A stretch of 64,000 nucleotides of DNA from Legionella jamestowniensis (GCF_001467745.1 NZ_LNYG01000013.1:2265968-2329967), one strand, 5' to 3'; positions 29,852 to 39,165 are shown, numbered from the stretch's first letter. Notes: generated by a model from the sequence alone, not told the origin. Numbers and translations: made by a program.

Positions 29852-31096
29852 ATGAGTAGTGCAGCAGCATTGATTGATACATTGGATATCCCTGCGATAC
29901 GCAATGATTTTCCAGTGCTTAAACAAACAGTAAATGACTATCCACTAACATATTTGGATAATGCAGCAACAACACAAAAGCCACAAGCGGTCATTGATGC
30001 TATCTCTCATTATTATGCGCATGATAATGCCAATGTGCATCGTGGCGTTCATGCTTTAAGTGTTCGCGCTACCCACCAGTTTGAAGCGGTTCGCAATAAA
30101 GTTCAGCGATTTATTAATGCAAAATCGGCGCGTGAATGTATCTTTGTTCGTGGTACCACCGAAGGGATTAATTTGGTGGCACAAAGTTTTGTGGCGCCAC
30201 GTATATTGCCTGGCGAAGAAATTTTAATTACTCACCTGGAACATCATTCCAATATTGTGCCTTGGCAAATGGTATGTAAGAAAACAGGAGCGCGTTTACA
30301 AGTGGCGCCCATTTCTTTCGATGGTGATGTGTTGTTAGATGAGTTTGAAAAAAAATTAAGCGAGAATACCAAGTTTGTGGCGATTAATTATGTTTCTAAT
30401 GCATTGGGAACGATTAATCCCGTTAAAAAGATGATTGAGATGGCTCATGCTTATGGGGCCCTCGTGTTACTGGATGGTGCTCAAGCAACCGCCCATTTAC
30501 CAGTTGATGTGCAGGCCCTGGATTGCGATTTTTATGCCTTTTCAGGTCATAAAATGTATGGTCCCACAGGGATTGGTGTGCTATGGGGCAGGGAAAAATT
30601 ACTGGATGACATGGCACCTTATCAAGGTGGGGGTGAAATGATCAACTATGTGACTTTTGAAGCCACCGATTATGCACAGCTTCCTCATAAATTTGAAGCA
30701 GGGACGCCAAATATTGCCGGTGCTATAGGTTTGGGCGCCGCAATTGATTATTTATGGTCTTTGGATATGGAAGCGATAGCTGCTTATGAAGCACATTTAT
30801 TAGATTATGCAACGCTTGCAGTGCAGTCAGTCAAAGGGTTTAACATTGTAGGGACTGCGAAAAAGAAAGTACCTATCATTTCTTTTGTCCATGGCAAGAT
30901 TCATGCGCATGATATCGGAACCATTTTGGATTCTTTAGGTATTGCCACCCGCAGTGGCCATCATTGTACGATGCCGCTAATGGATTTCTTAGGCGTTGCT
31001 GCGACAAGCCGTATTTCTTTATCGTTCTATAATACGAAAGAAGAGATTGATCGCTGCGTACAAGCGCTGCATAAAGTAAAAGAGGTGTTTGCATGA
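29852..31096 (+). CDS. sufS: Cysteine desulfurase SufS
   Basis: A 414-residue PLP-dependent enzyme of group II that takes sulfur from cysteine for cluster assembly. The PLP lysine lies in DFYAFSGHKMYGPTGIG. The active-site cysteine loop reads RSGHHCTMPLM near the C terminus. I chose ATG 29852, with AAGGTG upstream and five bases after the sufD stop, over an in-frame ATG at 29810 that lies inside sufD. It overlaps sufU by four bases. Confidence 0.96.
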   Translation: MSSAAALIDTLDIPAIRNDFPVLKQTVNDYPLTYLDNAATTQKPQAVIDAISHYYAHDNANVHRGVHALSVRATHQFEAVRNKVQRFINAKSARECIFVRGTTEGINLVAQSFVAPRILPGEEILITHLEHHSNIVPWQMVCKKTGARLQVAPISFDGDVLLDEFEKKLSENTKFVAINYVSNALGTINPVKKMIEMAHAYGALVLLDGAQATAHLPVDVQALDCDFYAFSGHKMYGPTGIGVLWGREKLLDDMAPYQGGGEMINYVTFEATDYAQLPHKFEAGTPNIAGAIGLGAAIDYLWSLDMEAIAAYEAHLLDYATLAVQSVKGFNIVGTAKKKVPIISFVHGKIHAHDIGTILDSLGIATRSGHHCTMPLMDFLGVAATSRISLSFYNTKEEIDRCVQALHKVKEVFA

Positions 31097-31539
31097 CGAT
31101 GGAACTGCGGGAACTTTATCAGGAAATTATTATCGATCATAATCGCAATCCTCGTCATCATTATGCGATGGCCGATGCGAACACCCAGGCACAAGGGTTT
31201 AATCCATTATGTGGCGACAAGCTAACGGTTTATTTAAAACTCGATGGCGGTAAGATAACCGACGTTAGTTTTGTAGGTTCGGGTTGTGCGATTTCCCAAG
31301 CCTCTGCTTCCTTGATGACTGAAGCCTTGGTGGGGAAAACCATAGCTGAAGCACATGAACTGTTCCATCGCTTTCATTCAATGATTACCTCTGATGAAGA
31401 GCAAACTGTATCATTGGATAAATTAACAGTTCTCGCGGGCGTTAAAGCCTATCCTGCCCGGGTAAAATGTGCCACTTTAGCTTGGCATACCTTGGAGGCT
31501 GCACTCAATAAAAGCAAGGAAACAGTGAGCACGGAGTGA
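31093..31539 (+). CDS. sufU: SufU/IscU-like sulfur-transfer protein
   Basis: A 148-residue protein of the NifU N-terminal/SufU type. The three conserved cysteines occur in NPLCGDKL, GSGCAISQASASLM and RVKCATLAW, with the Asp in CGD. In SUF systems SufU accepts sulfur from SufS as a zinc-dependent transfer partner. The insert before the third Cys (LAGVKAYPARVKC) is typical of SufU rather than IscU. It is translationally coupled to sufS. Confidence 0.93.
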   Translation: MTMELRELYQEIIIDHNRNPRHHYAMADANTQAQGFNPLCGDKLTVYLKLDGGKITDVSFVGSGCAISQASASLMTEALVGKTIAEAHELFHRFHSMITSDEEQTVSLDKLTVLAGVKAYPARVKCATLAWHTLEAALNKSKETVSTE

Positions 31540-31543
31540 GGCA

Positions 31544-31879
31544 ATGTTTGGATTTAGAAAAAAGCAGGATAATGAAGCATTGAAAGAAGCAGTGGTTGCA
31601 GCTTTAAAAACGGTTTTTGATCCCGAAATACCCGTTAACATTTACGATTTGGGATTAATTTATGACATCGCTATCAATGAAGAGCAGCATGTTCATGTTC
31701 AGATGACGTTGACTACTCCAGGCTGCCCTGTGGCACAAACTTTTCCGGGAACTGTTGAGCAAACAGTGAATCAGGTAGAAGGTGTTAATGATTGTACTGT
31801 GGAGTTGGTTTGGGATCCTCCATGGACTCAAGACCGTATGACAGAAGCAGCACGTTTGGAGCTGGGGATTTTTTACTAG
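31544..31879 (+). CDS. sufT: SufT-like DUF59/MIP18 Fe-S assembly protein
   Basis: A 111-residue DUF59 protein. The core DPEIPVNIYDLGLIYDI, TLTTPGCPVAQ and VELVWDPPWTQDRMTEAARLELG is typical of SufT. Members help load clusters into client proteins; the single Cys in TPGCP is the conserved residue. It follows sufU by four bases. The next start lies two bases after its stop. Confidence 0.93.
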   Translation: MFGFRKKQDNEALKEAVVAALKTVFDPEIPVNIYDLGLIYDIAINEEQHVHVQMTLTTPGCPVAQTFPGTVEQTVNQVEGVNDCTVELVWDPPWTQDRMTEAARLELGIFY

Positions 31880-31881
31880 TC

Positions 31882-32835
31882 ATGAACGAAACGCTTTGGC
31901 GACCTTCTGCCCCTTTAGAGATTTTACAGCAGCGTGCGCAATGTCTATCACAAATACGCTCCTTTTTTCAGCAGCGGGGCTACCTTGAGGTTGAAACTCC
32001 TGTCATGGCCCGTTTTGGCATTACTGATGTCTATCTTTCTAATATTAAAGCGACATTCAGGGGAGGATCGTATAATTTACAAACTTCGCCTGAATATCAC
32101 ATGAAACGCCTGTTAGCTGCGGGCAGTGGTCCAATTTTTCAACTGGCCCGTGTTTTTCGTGATGATGAATTAGGCCGATGGCATAATCCTGAATTTACTA
32201 TGTTGGAATGGTATCAGGTAAATATAAATCATCATCAGCTAATGGATGAAGTAGATGCCTTGCTCCAACTTGTTTTGCAATGTAAATCGATGATAAGAAA
32301 GACTTATCGGCAAGCGTTTCTTGAAATCTGTAGGTTTGATCCATTCACTGTCACTATTCCCGAGTTGCAAACATTTTTAAAACAACATGAACTTGATAAT
32401 GTTCTAGCCCCTAATGAACTAGATCCTGATCAATATTTATTTTTAATCATGAGTCATATTGTTGAACCCGCATTTGCCGAAGAGACTGTACCAGTCGCTC
32501 TTTACAATTTTCCACCATCCCAGGCTGCCTTGGCCAGAGTGCATCAAGGAGCTGCTGAGCGTTTCGAAGTCTATTTTAAAGGTGTTGAACTCGCCAATGG
32601 CTTTCATGAGCTAACCGATATAAAAGCCCAGGCTGAGCGTTTCAATCATGATTTGGCGATGCGACAACAAAAAGGACTTCTGCTTCCGGAGCCGGATGAA
32701 TATTTATTACAAGCATTAGATCATGGTTTACCACCTTGTAGTGGTGTTGCCCTTGGTGTGGATAGATTAATCGCTTTGTCCCTTTCGCAAAGGAAATTAG
32801 CCGATGTCTTAGCATTTGATTTCTCGAGAGCATAA
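31882..32835 (+). CDS. epmA: Elongation factor P--(R)-beta-lysine ligase EpmA
   Basis: A 317-residue paralogue of class II lysyl-tRNA synthetase that lacks the tRNA anticodon-binding domain. It attaches (R)-beta-lysine to a lysine of EF-P. Motif 2 appears as RVFRDDELGRWHNPEFTMLEWY and motif 3 as GVALGVDRLIAL. The start is ATG 31882 (MNETLWRPSAPLEILQQRA); an in-frame upstream start would run back into sufT. The gene is only two bases from sufT, so it probably rides on the suf transcript. epmB and efp are not in the window. Confidence 0.94.
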   Translation: MNETLWRPSAPLEILQQRAQCLSQIRSFFQQRGYLEVETPVMARFGITDVYLSNIKATFRGGSYNLQTSPEYHMKRLLAAGSGPIFQLARVFRDDELGRWHNPEFTMLEWYQVNINHHQLMDEVDALLQLVLQCKSMIRKTYRQAFLEICRFDPFTVTIPELQTFLKQHELDNVLAPNELDPDQYLFLIMSHIVEPAFAEETVPVALYNFPPSQAALARVHQGAAERFEVYFKGVELANGFHELTDIKAQAERFNHDLAMRQQKGLLLPEPDEYLLQALDHGLPPCSGVALGVDRLIALSLSQRKLADVLAFDFSRA

Positions 32836-32865
32836 TAAATTCTTGACTACTTCATCTGGTTAGGC

Positions 32866-32948
32866 GTCATTGCGAGCGCCAGCGAAGCAATCCAGTACGA
32901 TTTTGAATATACATCTGTTCTGGATTGCTTCACTTCGTTCGCAACGAC
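32866..32948. repeat. Palindromic repeat, copy 2, in the epmA gap
   Basis: Left arm 32866-32896 (GTCATTGCGAGCGCCAGCG, then AAGCAATCCAG) pairs with right arm 32920-32948 (CTGGATTGCTTCACTTCG, then TTCGCAACGAC) around an AT-rich spacer. It is the inner palindrome of the element seen at 312-447 but without the outer inverted ends. The rest of the 350-base gap (32836-33185) shows no gene; the AT-rich stretch before 33186 probably holds that gene's promoter. Confidence 0.75.
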
Positions 32949-33185
32949 TTTATAAAAATCACTTCCCACATTACATTCCCGGACACCTCATACTGAATGC
33001 GGCATTAAGCTCCATCGCAAGTTTCATTCAATGATTGATCCCAAAAGATGGGCGCGCTTGTAGTGGCTCGATACTAGAGTTAATCGCGTTTAGAAAATTG
33101 AAATTTAAAAATTAATATTCTCTTAATAATAACTGTATAAAATATTTCCACTGCCACGTTTAGACTGATAGAGAATAGGTGTTTT

Positions 33186-33716
33186 ATGAAATTTAAAGGG
33201 CAATTTGAAAACCGTTACAATGAATTTTGGAATAATCAGATAGTCTTATCTTATAAACAAATTAAAAATTCCTATAAGCAACCAGGTTTCTTTACCATTG
33301 ATAATACGATTGATCAAGCCAATGCTGTCCACCACTATTGTGATGGAGTAGTATCAATCCTACGAAATCTGTCTCGTCAGTTTCCTTTTTTTACCGATAA
33401 AGAGCGCGTTGGCAGCTATTTTAACCAAACAAAGGAAGTTGTTATTTCCGACTTAAATAAGTTTAAAACCCATATAAAAAATCCAATGGTGCTTTCTGAA
33501 ATAGAATATACACTAGCCGTGCTTGATACCATTACTCCTCAAGAGGCTATACAAGAAACTGACAGTGCTGATGAAATGAGAAACGAGTGGGAGGAAATGA
33601 TGGAAACCTTCGATAAAGAGCATTCTTTAGGAAGCTTATTCACTCATTCAAGGGCGTCAGCTGCTTTATTCGACCAGGAAGAAGATGAAGAAATTAGTAA
33701 GTTTCTTAACAGCTAA
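33186..33716 (+). CDS. Hypothetical protein, candidate Dot/Icm substrate
   Basis: A 176-residue protein without recognisable domain. It is mainly helical, with no signal peptide or membrane segment. The tail is strongly acidic and ends in a hydrophobic pair (DQEEDEEISKFLNS). That combination of an E/D block and a hydrophobic residue near the end resembles the C-terminal secretion signal of Dot/Icm substrates. AGGTG lies upstream of the ATG. It is a single gene with a strong terminator behind it. Effector status is a guess from the tail only. Confidence 0.55.
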   Translation: MKFKGQFENRYNEFWNNQIVLSYKQIKNSYKQPGFFTIDNTIDQANAVHHYCDGVVSILRNLSRQFPFFTDKERVGSYFNQTKEVVISDLNKFKTHIKNPMVLSEIEYTLAVLDTITPQEAIQETDSADEMRNEWEEMMETFDKEHSLGSLFTHSRASAALFDQEEDEEISKFLNS

Positions 33717-33720
33717 TTAA

Positions 33721-33765
33721 AATAAAGGCATGAAAGCACCTAGGCTTTCGTGCCTTTATTTTTAA
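33721..33765. terminator. Bidirectional terminator overlapping the 3' end of a convergent gene
   Basis: A long hairpin, AATAAAGGCA-T-GAAAGC facing GCTTTC-G-TGCCTTTATT, followed by TTTTT on the plus strand and preceded by an A-rich run that gives T residues on the minus strand. It serves the plus-strand gene ending at 33716 and the minus-strand gene ending at 33740. Its right arm lies inside the last codons of the minus-strand gene. Confidence 0.85.
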
Positions 33766-34684
33766 ACTCTTTCTCCAAAGCCAACTGAAGTTCAGGAAAA
33801 CGAAATTTATAACCTGCCTCTGGTAATCGTCTGGGCACTACTCGCTGACCCTGCAAAAGTAGCGTTTCACCCATTTCTCCAAATAGAGTGCGAATAACAA
33901 AAGCTGGCAGTTTAAGCCATAAGGGACGATGCATGATTTTTGCCAAAGTTTTTGCAAACTCAGCCTGGCTGACGGGGTGGGGGGAGGTAAGATTAAATGG
34001 TCCTGTTAGATTAGTGTCCTTTAGTAAAAATAAAAAAGCGTCGATGACATCCTGGATATGTACCCAGGAAATGATTTGTTTACCATCCCCCATAACACTT
34101 CCTAAACCTAAGTTGAAGCTTGGTGTCAATTGCTTTAACATACCCTCGCCTTTTTTCAATACAACCCCAAAGCGCGTCACGGTAACTTTCATTCCATACT
34201 CGTATGCTGGCTCTAGGGCTTGTTGCCATTTTATACCAATTTCACTAAGAAAATCGTTCGGTTGAGAGAGATCTATAGGGGTATTTTCATCCAGCTCTTG
34301 TGGGTCGCCATTGGGCTGCAGACCATAAATACCTACCGCATTCGCACAATAAAAATGGGGTTTAGCTTGATGCGTAATTGCCCAATTTATCAATGCTGTG
34401 GTAGTGTCCACCCGTGAGCTAATTAATAACTTTTTTACCTTGTCATTCCAGCGAGATGCAGCAATATTATGTCCACTTAAGTTAATAATAACATCGTAAT
34501 TTGTTGCCTCTAGTCTCGGAAGCATTTCCCAGGTTATTTGCGTTACATTTCCACAAAAATGCTGTTTTAATTTTTCTTGGGAACGGCCCAAAACAGTAAT
34601 TTCATGATTGGGGAGTAAGGCTTTGACCAATTCACTACCAATGAATCCTGAAGCTCCTGCAATTAAAATATTCATGTGAGTCAT
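33740..34684 (-). CDS. TIGR01777-type NAD-dependent epimerase
   Basis: A 314-residue Rossmann-fold protein of the extended SDR class, like E. coli YfcH and cyanobacterial/plant cell-division SulA homologues. The nucleotide loop is IAGASGFIGSELV near residue 8, with the family's LSGHNIAASRWNDKVKK and SRVDTT motifs and a C-terminal DUF1731 region (PVSQAEFAKTLAKIMHRPLWLKLPAF). The substrate of this family is not known. The start overlaps the stop of the next upstream gene (ATGA), so the two epimerase-like genes are coupled. Met4 is an alternative start. Confidence 0.88.
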   Translation of the reverse strand: MTHMNILIAGASGFIGSELVKALLPNHEITVLGRSQEKLKQHFCGNVTQITWEMLPRLEATNYDVIINLSGHNIAASRWNDKVKKLLISSRVDTTTALINWAITHQAKPHFYCANAVGIYGLQPNGDPQELDENTPIDLSQPNDFLSEIGIKWQQALEPAYEYGMKVTVTRFGVVLKKGEGMLKQLTPSFNLGLGSVMGDGKQIISWVHIQDVIDAFLFLLKDTNLTGPFNLTSPHPVSQAEFAKTLAKIMHRPLWLKLPAFVIRTLFGEMGETLLLQGQRVVPRRLPEAGYKFRFPELQLALEKEFKNKGTKA

Positions 34685-35535
34685 CCTTGAGACTTAAGAC
34701 TTAACGTGACAGCTTCTGCCAGCGGCGTTAAATGAAGGGTTGATTTTAGCCTTGTTTTTAATGCCTGAATAGATAAACGTTTGGACGCACTGAGAAATTC
34801 TTTTTTCATCGGGCTTGCTCTTTCCCACGCTTGCTCAAATGATTCATAACCAGCAGGACCTAATCCTAGAGTTTGTGCAATCATTTGTTGTAAAGTCCCA
34901 ATCGGTGTGGGTTGTCCGTCAGCAATATTATAAAGAGAAAAAGCAGATTTTGTTTGAACAAGCGCATGGCTTATTTTCACCAAATCATCAATGTAAATGT
35001 GGTTTGTATAAGGTGCCTGTTCAGGATTAATAACGGGTGTACCCTCCATTGCAGCTTCTAATGGTAAACGATTAACACCATAAATACCGGCAATACGTAA
35101 TATAACCAAGGGAATATGATTGTGTTGGCAATAGGTTTGCCATTGCGCTTCAGCATCCAATCGACGTTGTTGACGAGCATTCTGAACATGGCAAGAAGAA
35201 GATTCATCAACCCAGGCGCCTGCATGATTACCATAGACTCCGCTGGAGCCAAAATAAATAACGCAAGAAGCACTTAACTGACTGTGGTTTAAAAATTGTT
35301 TTAACCCGAAGTCTTGATCATTGCTTCCACCGGGAGGAATGAGGTAATAGATAATTGTTTCTTTTGCTTTCCACTGCAATGGCTCTTCTATGTCGTGGAC
35401 AATATGATTTAATCCCTCTAATCTATAAGCGCTGTCCAAATGACGTGAAATGGCAGTGACAGATTCCTTTCTTTTTAACAGATACTGCGCCAGATGATAG
35501 CCAGAGTAACCATAACCAATAATTAAATGTTGCAT
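34681..35535 (-). CDS. YeeZ-like NAD(P)-binding epimerase/dehydratase
   Basis: A 284-residue Rossmann-fold protein with the nucleotide loop IIGYGYSGYHLAQYLL and an SDR-like core (IYFGSSGVYGNHAGAWVDE, VILRIAGIYG), resembling E. coli YeeZ. The substrate is unknown. It overlaps the TIGR01777-type gene by four bases and lies 44 bases downstream of the AddB-like gene on the same strand. Confidence 0.8.
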   Translation of the reverse strand: MQHLIIGYGYSGYHLAQYLLKRKESVTAISRHLDSAYRLEGLNHIVHDIEEPLQWKAKETIIYYLIPPGGSNDQDFGLKQFLNHSQLSASCVIYFGSSGVYGNHAGAWVDESSSCHVQNARQQRRLDAEAQWQTYCQHNHIPLVILRIAGIYGVNRLPLEAAMEGTPVINPEQAPYTNHIYIDDLVKISHALVQTKSAFSLYNIADGQPTPIGTLQQMIAQTLGLGPAGYESFEQAWERASPMKKEFLSASKRLSIQALKTRLKSTLHLTPLAEAVTLSLKSQG

Positions 35536-35579
35536 CTCTTTTCCAATAAATCAGATTTTCACCTACTGAACCCGAGAAA

Positions 35580-38108
35580 TTAAGTCAGTTTAAAACGGCA
35601 TAAATTTTGATAATCACATTGTTGGCAAATGGCTGGGCTGCTGGGGCGTGGTGGACAATGTCCCTGCATAAACTCATGTGCCAATTCGTTTAACTGGGTA
35701 TGCCAATGCTCACGAAGCGCTGTCCAGGTTTGTCCTTTTTTTAAGGAACCTATGCCTGCAATAGCCAGATTTTCTTCACTAAGTCCCTTAGGCGTTAACG
35801 TACCTGCTTTCAACTGTGTGAACAACAGGGTATTAATACTCTCATCCAATAATGCATAAATTAATAATTGAGGTTCCTTCGGACGTTCTTCATTCCATGG
35901 CAGACTTTGAGGCAAACTGGTTTTATAGTCGATAACCCATTTTTGTCCATTTTCCATCTTGTCTAATCTATCAATACGAATTCTAAATTCCATGTCGGCC
36001 AAGCTGATAGTAAAATTCTGTTCAATGGCTTCTACATGGAAGGGGGGACGCTGCCGATCCCAATGCAAGCTGGCTTGTACTAACTGGAGGAGCCGTTCTA
36101 CTTCCACTTCCTGGATGAGGGGGGGAAAAGAAAAACTTCGTTGCTGAATAACAGGTTTTAGCGCCGTATTGATTGCAGAGTCAATGTGGTTGTTTAACGC
36201 TTCCTGTGAAAGCTGTAAAAGATTTCGTTGGCTTTTAATCCTCTGCCAAAGCAGTTCGAGTACTTTATGAATAATTTGTCCACGCTCCCTGGCATCAGGT
36301 CCGTCAGAAACCTCTCGTTCACCTTTTACATGCAAACGATGTGCAGCAAAAGCACGAAAAGGACACTTAGCTTGATTTGCCAAAATAGTTGTGCCACCAA
36401 CCACTTTTTCCAGTGAAACAAGGGGCAAGGAATAGGCCTCATGAAAGGATTCTAACGGCGACTCTAACGAAATTTCTGACAAAATAGCTGCCTCGTAGGG
36501 GGGTAGGTTGTCAATTAATGGGCTGGCCAGAGTAGGTTTATCATCGACTAATCGAGGATAGCTAAACACGCAGGAAAGACTTGCTTTTTTTAAGCGAGTA
36601 ACTGTTTTTTCGGCCAGACAGAGTTCGCGTGTCGGATCAGCATGCGGCATTAAGTGTTCGCGTTGCAATGAAATGGGTATAAAGGCTGAAAATTGTACTG
36701 ATTGCGGCAAACATTGATCCGTTAAACCTGTAACCCAAAGACTATCAAAAGTGCACCCCGAAGCTTCTAACAAACCTAAAATCTGTACTGGCGCCGCTAG
36801 TTTTTGCGGTTGAAAAATAATCGATTCGGCTAGTTGTTTAAAGGCTGCTAAGGCTTCCCGTTTTGTCATGTCTGGAGTGATTAATGCCAATTGTTTGTAC
36901 TCATCAAATAGTAATAGCAAGCGCTGATAGCATTGATAGTTAGCTGAATTAAGTGTGATTTCTCCAGGAAAACCTAATTTTTCAAGTCGTTGCTGAAATA
37001 GTGCAATCCAGGTTTGAACCGTTGCTTGTTCGGGATAGCCGGTAATATCTTGCAGCACCTTTGCAAGCTTTGGCGCTTTGGTTGTTAGTTCACGAATAAA
37101 GGTTGCTAATGAAAACGTTAACTCCCGTAAACAGGCGCTATGCTCCATTACCTCTGCGCGAGCAAGCAATTCACTCTGTGAATAGGCAAGATAAGGAGAG
37201 CTCAACAGTAAACGGGCTTGATGGAGGCTTAGCGTTTTACCGTCTAAATCAAGCCAGGATAATGCATGGGCCACCAAAGGATAATTTGCCAATGGCTTGC
37301 CTAACGAAATATTAAATTGATCTTGAGGGATGCATGTTTGTAGTTTTCGCTGCAAAAAGGAGAATTTTGTTTCTAAATCAGGGACCACAACACCAATACG
37401 GTTCTCGCCCTTGGCAAGCCGCTCTTTTATCCAGTAAAAAAGCTGCCCCTGTTCATCATCTTCATTTTGGGCAGCATATTGAAAAATGCTTGAAGGAATT
37501 TCGTCTAAATCAAAAAAGCTTTGCGGACAATTTTGGACCGTCAAGTACCGTTGTAGATGCTTTTGTTGTGGTGTAAAGTCATCAAAACAAGCCCAAACGA
37601 CTGGATGTGCAGTGAAACTGTTTTTTTGAGAACTTAAATAAATTGCAAGTTGAGACTCGGTGATTGCATGCAGGCGCTGCAACGCATTTATAAATTGCTG
37701 AGCCCATTGTTTAAATTGGCGTGTTTGATGAGTGGTGTCGAAAGCTGGGTGGTGAAAATCAAGCAGCCACAAATTACACCTTTTCCATGCTTCTTCCACT
37801 GCATTTAATAAACCCCGACTCACTGTTATTTCTGTAGCCGCCAAAATTTGATGCCATAAATGAGTCGTTTGTTGTGCGGTTAACAAAAAGGGATGAGAAC
37901 TATAAGGTTGCAGATGAACGAATTGTTGAAAAGCATTGAGCAGGAAAGCATTATAAGGAAGGCAGCGAGGTTTTTGATGAATTTGATTGGGAAATGCCTT
38001 GGCAAAATCCTGCAATAACTCACTACTCAGACGATTGTTGGGAGTAACAATACAAGTGCCTTCTTTCATTAATGTCAGAAGCTTTTTTTTATTCATCGGC
38101 GTTATCAT
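35580..38108 (-). CDS. AddB/RecB-like PD-(D/E)XK nuclease, probable DNA repair protein
   Basis: An 842-residue protein similar to the stand-alone 'probable DNA repair protein' family related to AddB. The N-terminal part is helicase-like but lacks a Walker A P-loop. The C-terminal third holds the RecB-type nuclease: RIRIDRLD at about 711 and VIDYKT at about 726 provide the Asp-Asp/Lys catalytic core. Four cysteines, one in AKCPFRAF (about 582) and three in CQQCDYQNLC near the end, match the Fe-S cage that staples AddB-type nucleases. Met5 gives an alternative start. It overlaps the upstream membrane-protein gene by 20 bases. Confidence 0.85.
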   Translation of the reverse strand: MITPMNKKKLLTLMKEGTCIVTPNNRLSSELLQDFAKAFPNQIHQKPRCLPYNAFLLNAFQQFVHLQPYSSHPFLLTAQQTTHLWHQILAATEITVSRGLLNAVEEAWKRCNLWLLDFHHPAFDTTHQTRQFKQWAQQFINALQRLHAITESQLAIYLSSQKNSFTAHPVVWACFDDFTPQQKHLQRYLTVQNCPQSFFDLDEIPSSIFQYAAQNEDDEQGQLFYWIKERLAKGENRIGVVVPDLETKFSFLQRKLQTCIPQDQFNISLGKPLANYPLVAHALSWLDLDGKTLSLHQARLLLSSPYLAYSQSELLARAEVMEHSACLRELTFSLATFIRELTTKAPKLAKVLQDITGYPEQATVQTWIALFQQRLEKLGFPGEITLNSANYQCYQRLLLLFDEYKQLALITPDMTKREALAAFKQLAESIIFQPQKLAAPVQILGLLEASGCTFDSLWVTGLTDQCLPQSVQFSAFIPISLQREHLMPHADPTRELCLAEKTVTRLKKASLSCVFSYPRLVDDKPTLASPLIDNLPPYEAAILSEISLESPLESFHEAYSLPLVSLEKVVGGTTILANQAKCPFRAFAAHRLHVKGEREVSDGPDARERGQIIHKVLELLWQRIKSQRNLLQLSQEALNNHIDSAINTALKPVIQQRSFSFPPLIQEVEVERLLQLVQASLHWDRQRPPFHVEAIEQNFTISLADMEFRIRIDRLDKMENGQKWVIDYKTSLPQSLPWNEERPKEPQLLIYALLDESINTLLFTQLKAGTLTPKGLSEENLAIAGIGSLKKGQTWTALREHWHTQLNELAHEFMQGHCPPRPSSPAICQQCDYQNLCRFKLT

Positions 38109-38613
38109 TCTCTTTTTTTAAGGTCTTTTGTTGTTCACCGATGGTTATAAGACCTGGCCAAAAACGTTTGTTAAAATAAAGTGCAACGAGTGCTGTTAAA
38201 GGTATAAACCATACACCCACGGTTAAAAACAAAGTCGCTAGAATAACGCCGTAAAAAACGACATGATCTTGCCAGTATTGAAGACGCTCAAGTATGGGAG
38301 AATCTGTATAATAAAAGTGCGTCAATATGGCCAGACTAAAACAAAGCAGAATAAAGCAGGACGCTATGATACCTATCAGAAAAACAGAGAACCAGCTGCG
38401 TTTTTTAGCCAGCGCTTTACCAAATAAATTGCCAGTTAAAATTCCAATTATCAACGTCAAAATAAGCGATGTCCACAGGGGAAAAAGAGCACTGTCTTTC
38501 AAAGGAAGAAGGGTGTATTTGGTAAACAATAGTATTAATAGGCTATAAATTGCAAAAAATATTGCCCCGGTAAATCGAGGATTTAAGGACATATCGCTTT
38601 TTTTTAGAGTCAT
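38089..38613 (-). CDS. Hypothetical four-helix membrane protein A
   Basis: A 174-residue inner-membrane protein with four predicted transmembrane helices (around 14-34, 44-66, 74-102 and 116-146) and a charged C-terminal tail (KKENDNADE). The start of the first helix, NPRFTGAIFFAIYSLL, resembles that of the next gene (NPRLLAGVYFALLAVI), and both share a FGK loop after the second helix, so the two are likely paralogues. Function unknown. Its 3' end overlaps the AddB-like gene, suggesting a shared transcript. Confidence 0.7.
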   Translation of the reverse strand: MTLKKSDMSLNPRFTGAIFFAIYSLLILLFTKYTLLPLKDSALFPLWTSLILTLIIGILTGNLFGKALAKKRSWFSVFLIGIIASCFILLCFSLAILTHFYYTDSPILERLQYWQDHVVFYGVILATLFLTVGVWFIPLTALVALYFNKRFWPGLITIGEQQKTLKKENDNADE

Positions 38614-38661
38614 AATGTCTTTTTCACTTAGGAATTTATTCAGTTAGCAAAGTATAAAAAA

Positions 38662-39165
38662 TTAAAGTCTCTTTCGCCTTAAATATTTCGAGTGTAGTAT
38701 GTCGTAAACCAGATGGCCACGCAAATACATGGCAGCAAATCCAGCCGCAATTGCTAACCACAGACCAGCAATTATAAAACTATAGAAAAGCATGAAAAAG
38801 TAGTTTAGCAGTTGTTGGGATAATGTGTCTGTATGGATCCAGCGCGTATACCCTTCAGACAAATAAAGAAACCCCAAGACGTAAAAAGGAAGTGCTACAA
38901 GAACCATTAAAAATCCATAGGCAAAGGCTTTACGCCGGTAGGGTTTTTTACTGTAGATAATATGTTTGCCGAAAATCGCTCCAAAACAGCCAGCAACAAC
39001 TACAGCTAAAAGAGTTGCTTTAAACAAGGGTAGAAATTGTTTTGCTCCCATCAAGTAAAGAAAGCCATCGACAAGACAAGTCGCTATAACTGCTAGCAAG
39101 GCAAAATAAACTCCGGCAAGTAATCTTGGATTTGAAATGCTAAGGGCCGTATCTTCATGATTCAT
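38662..39165 (-). CDS. Hypothetical four-helix membrane protein B
   Basis: A 167-residue inner-membrane protein with four predicted helices, related in layout to protein A downstream (NPRLLAGVYFALLAV; GAIFGKHIIY). The C-terminal tail is basic (LRRKRL) rather than acidic. ATG 39165 has GGAGG eight bases upstream; a TTG at 39180 would lie on that site and is rejected. It is 48 bases from protein A, so the two are probably an operon that continues into the AddB-like gene. Confidence 0.7.
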   Translation of the reverse strand: MNHEDTALSISNPRLLAGVYFALLAVIATCLVDGFLYLMGAKQFLPLFKATLLAVVVAGCFGAIFGKHIIYSKKPYRRKAFAYGFLMVLVALPFYVLGFLYLSEGYTRWIHTDTLSQQLLNYFFMLFYSFIIAGLWLAIAAGFAAMYLRGHLVYDILHSKYLRRKRL

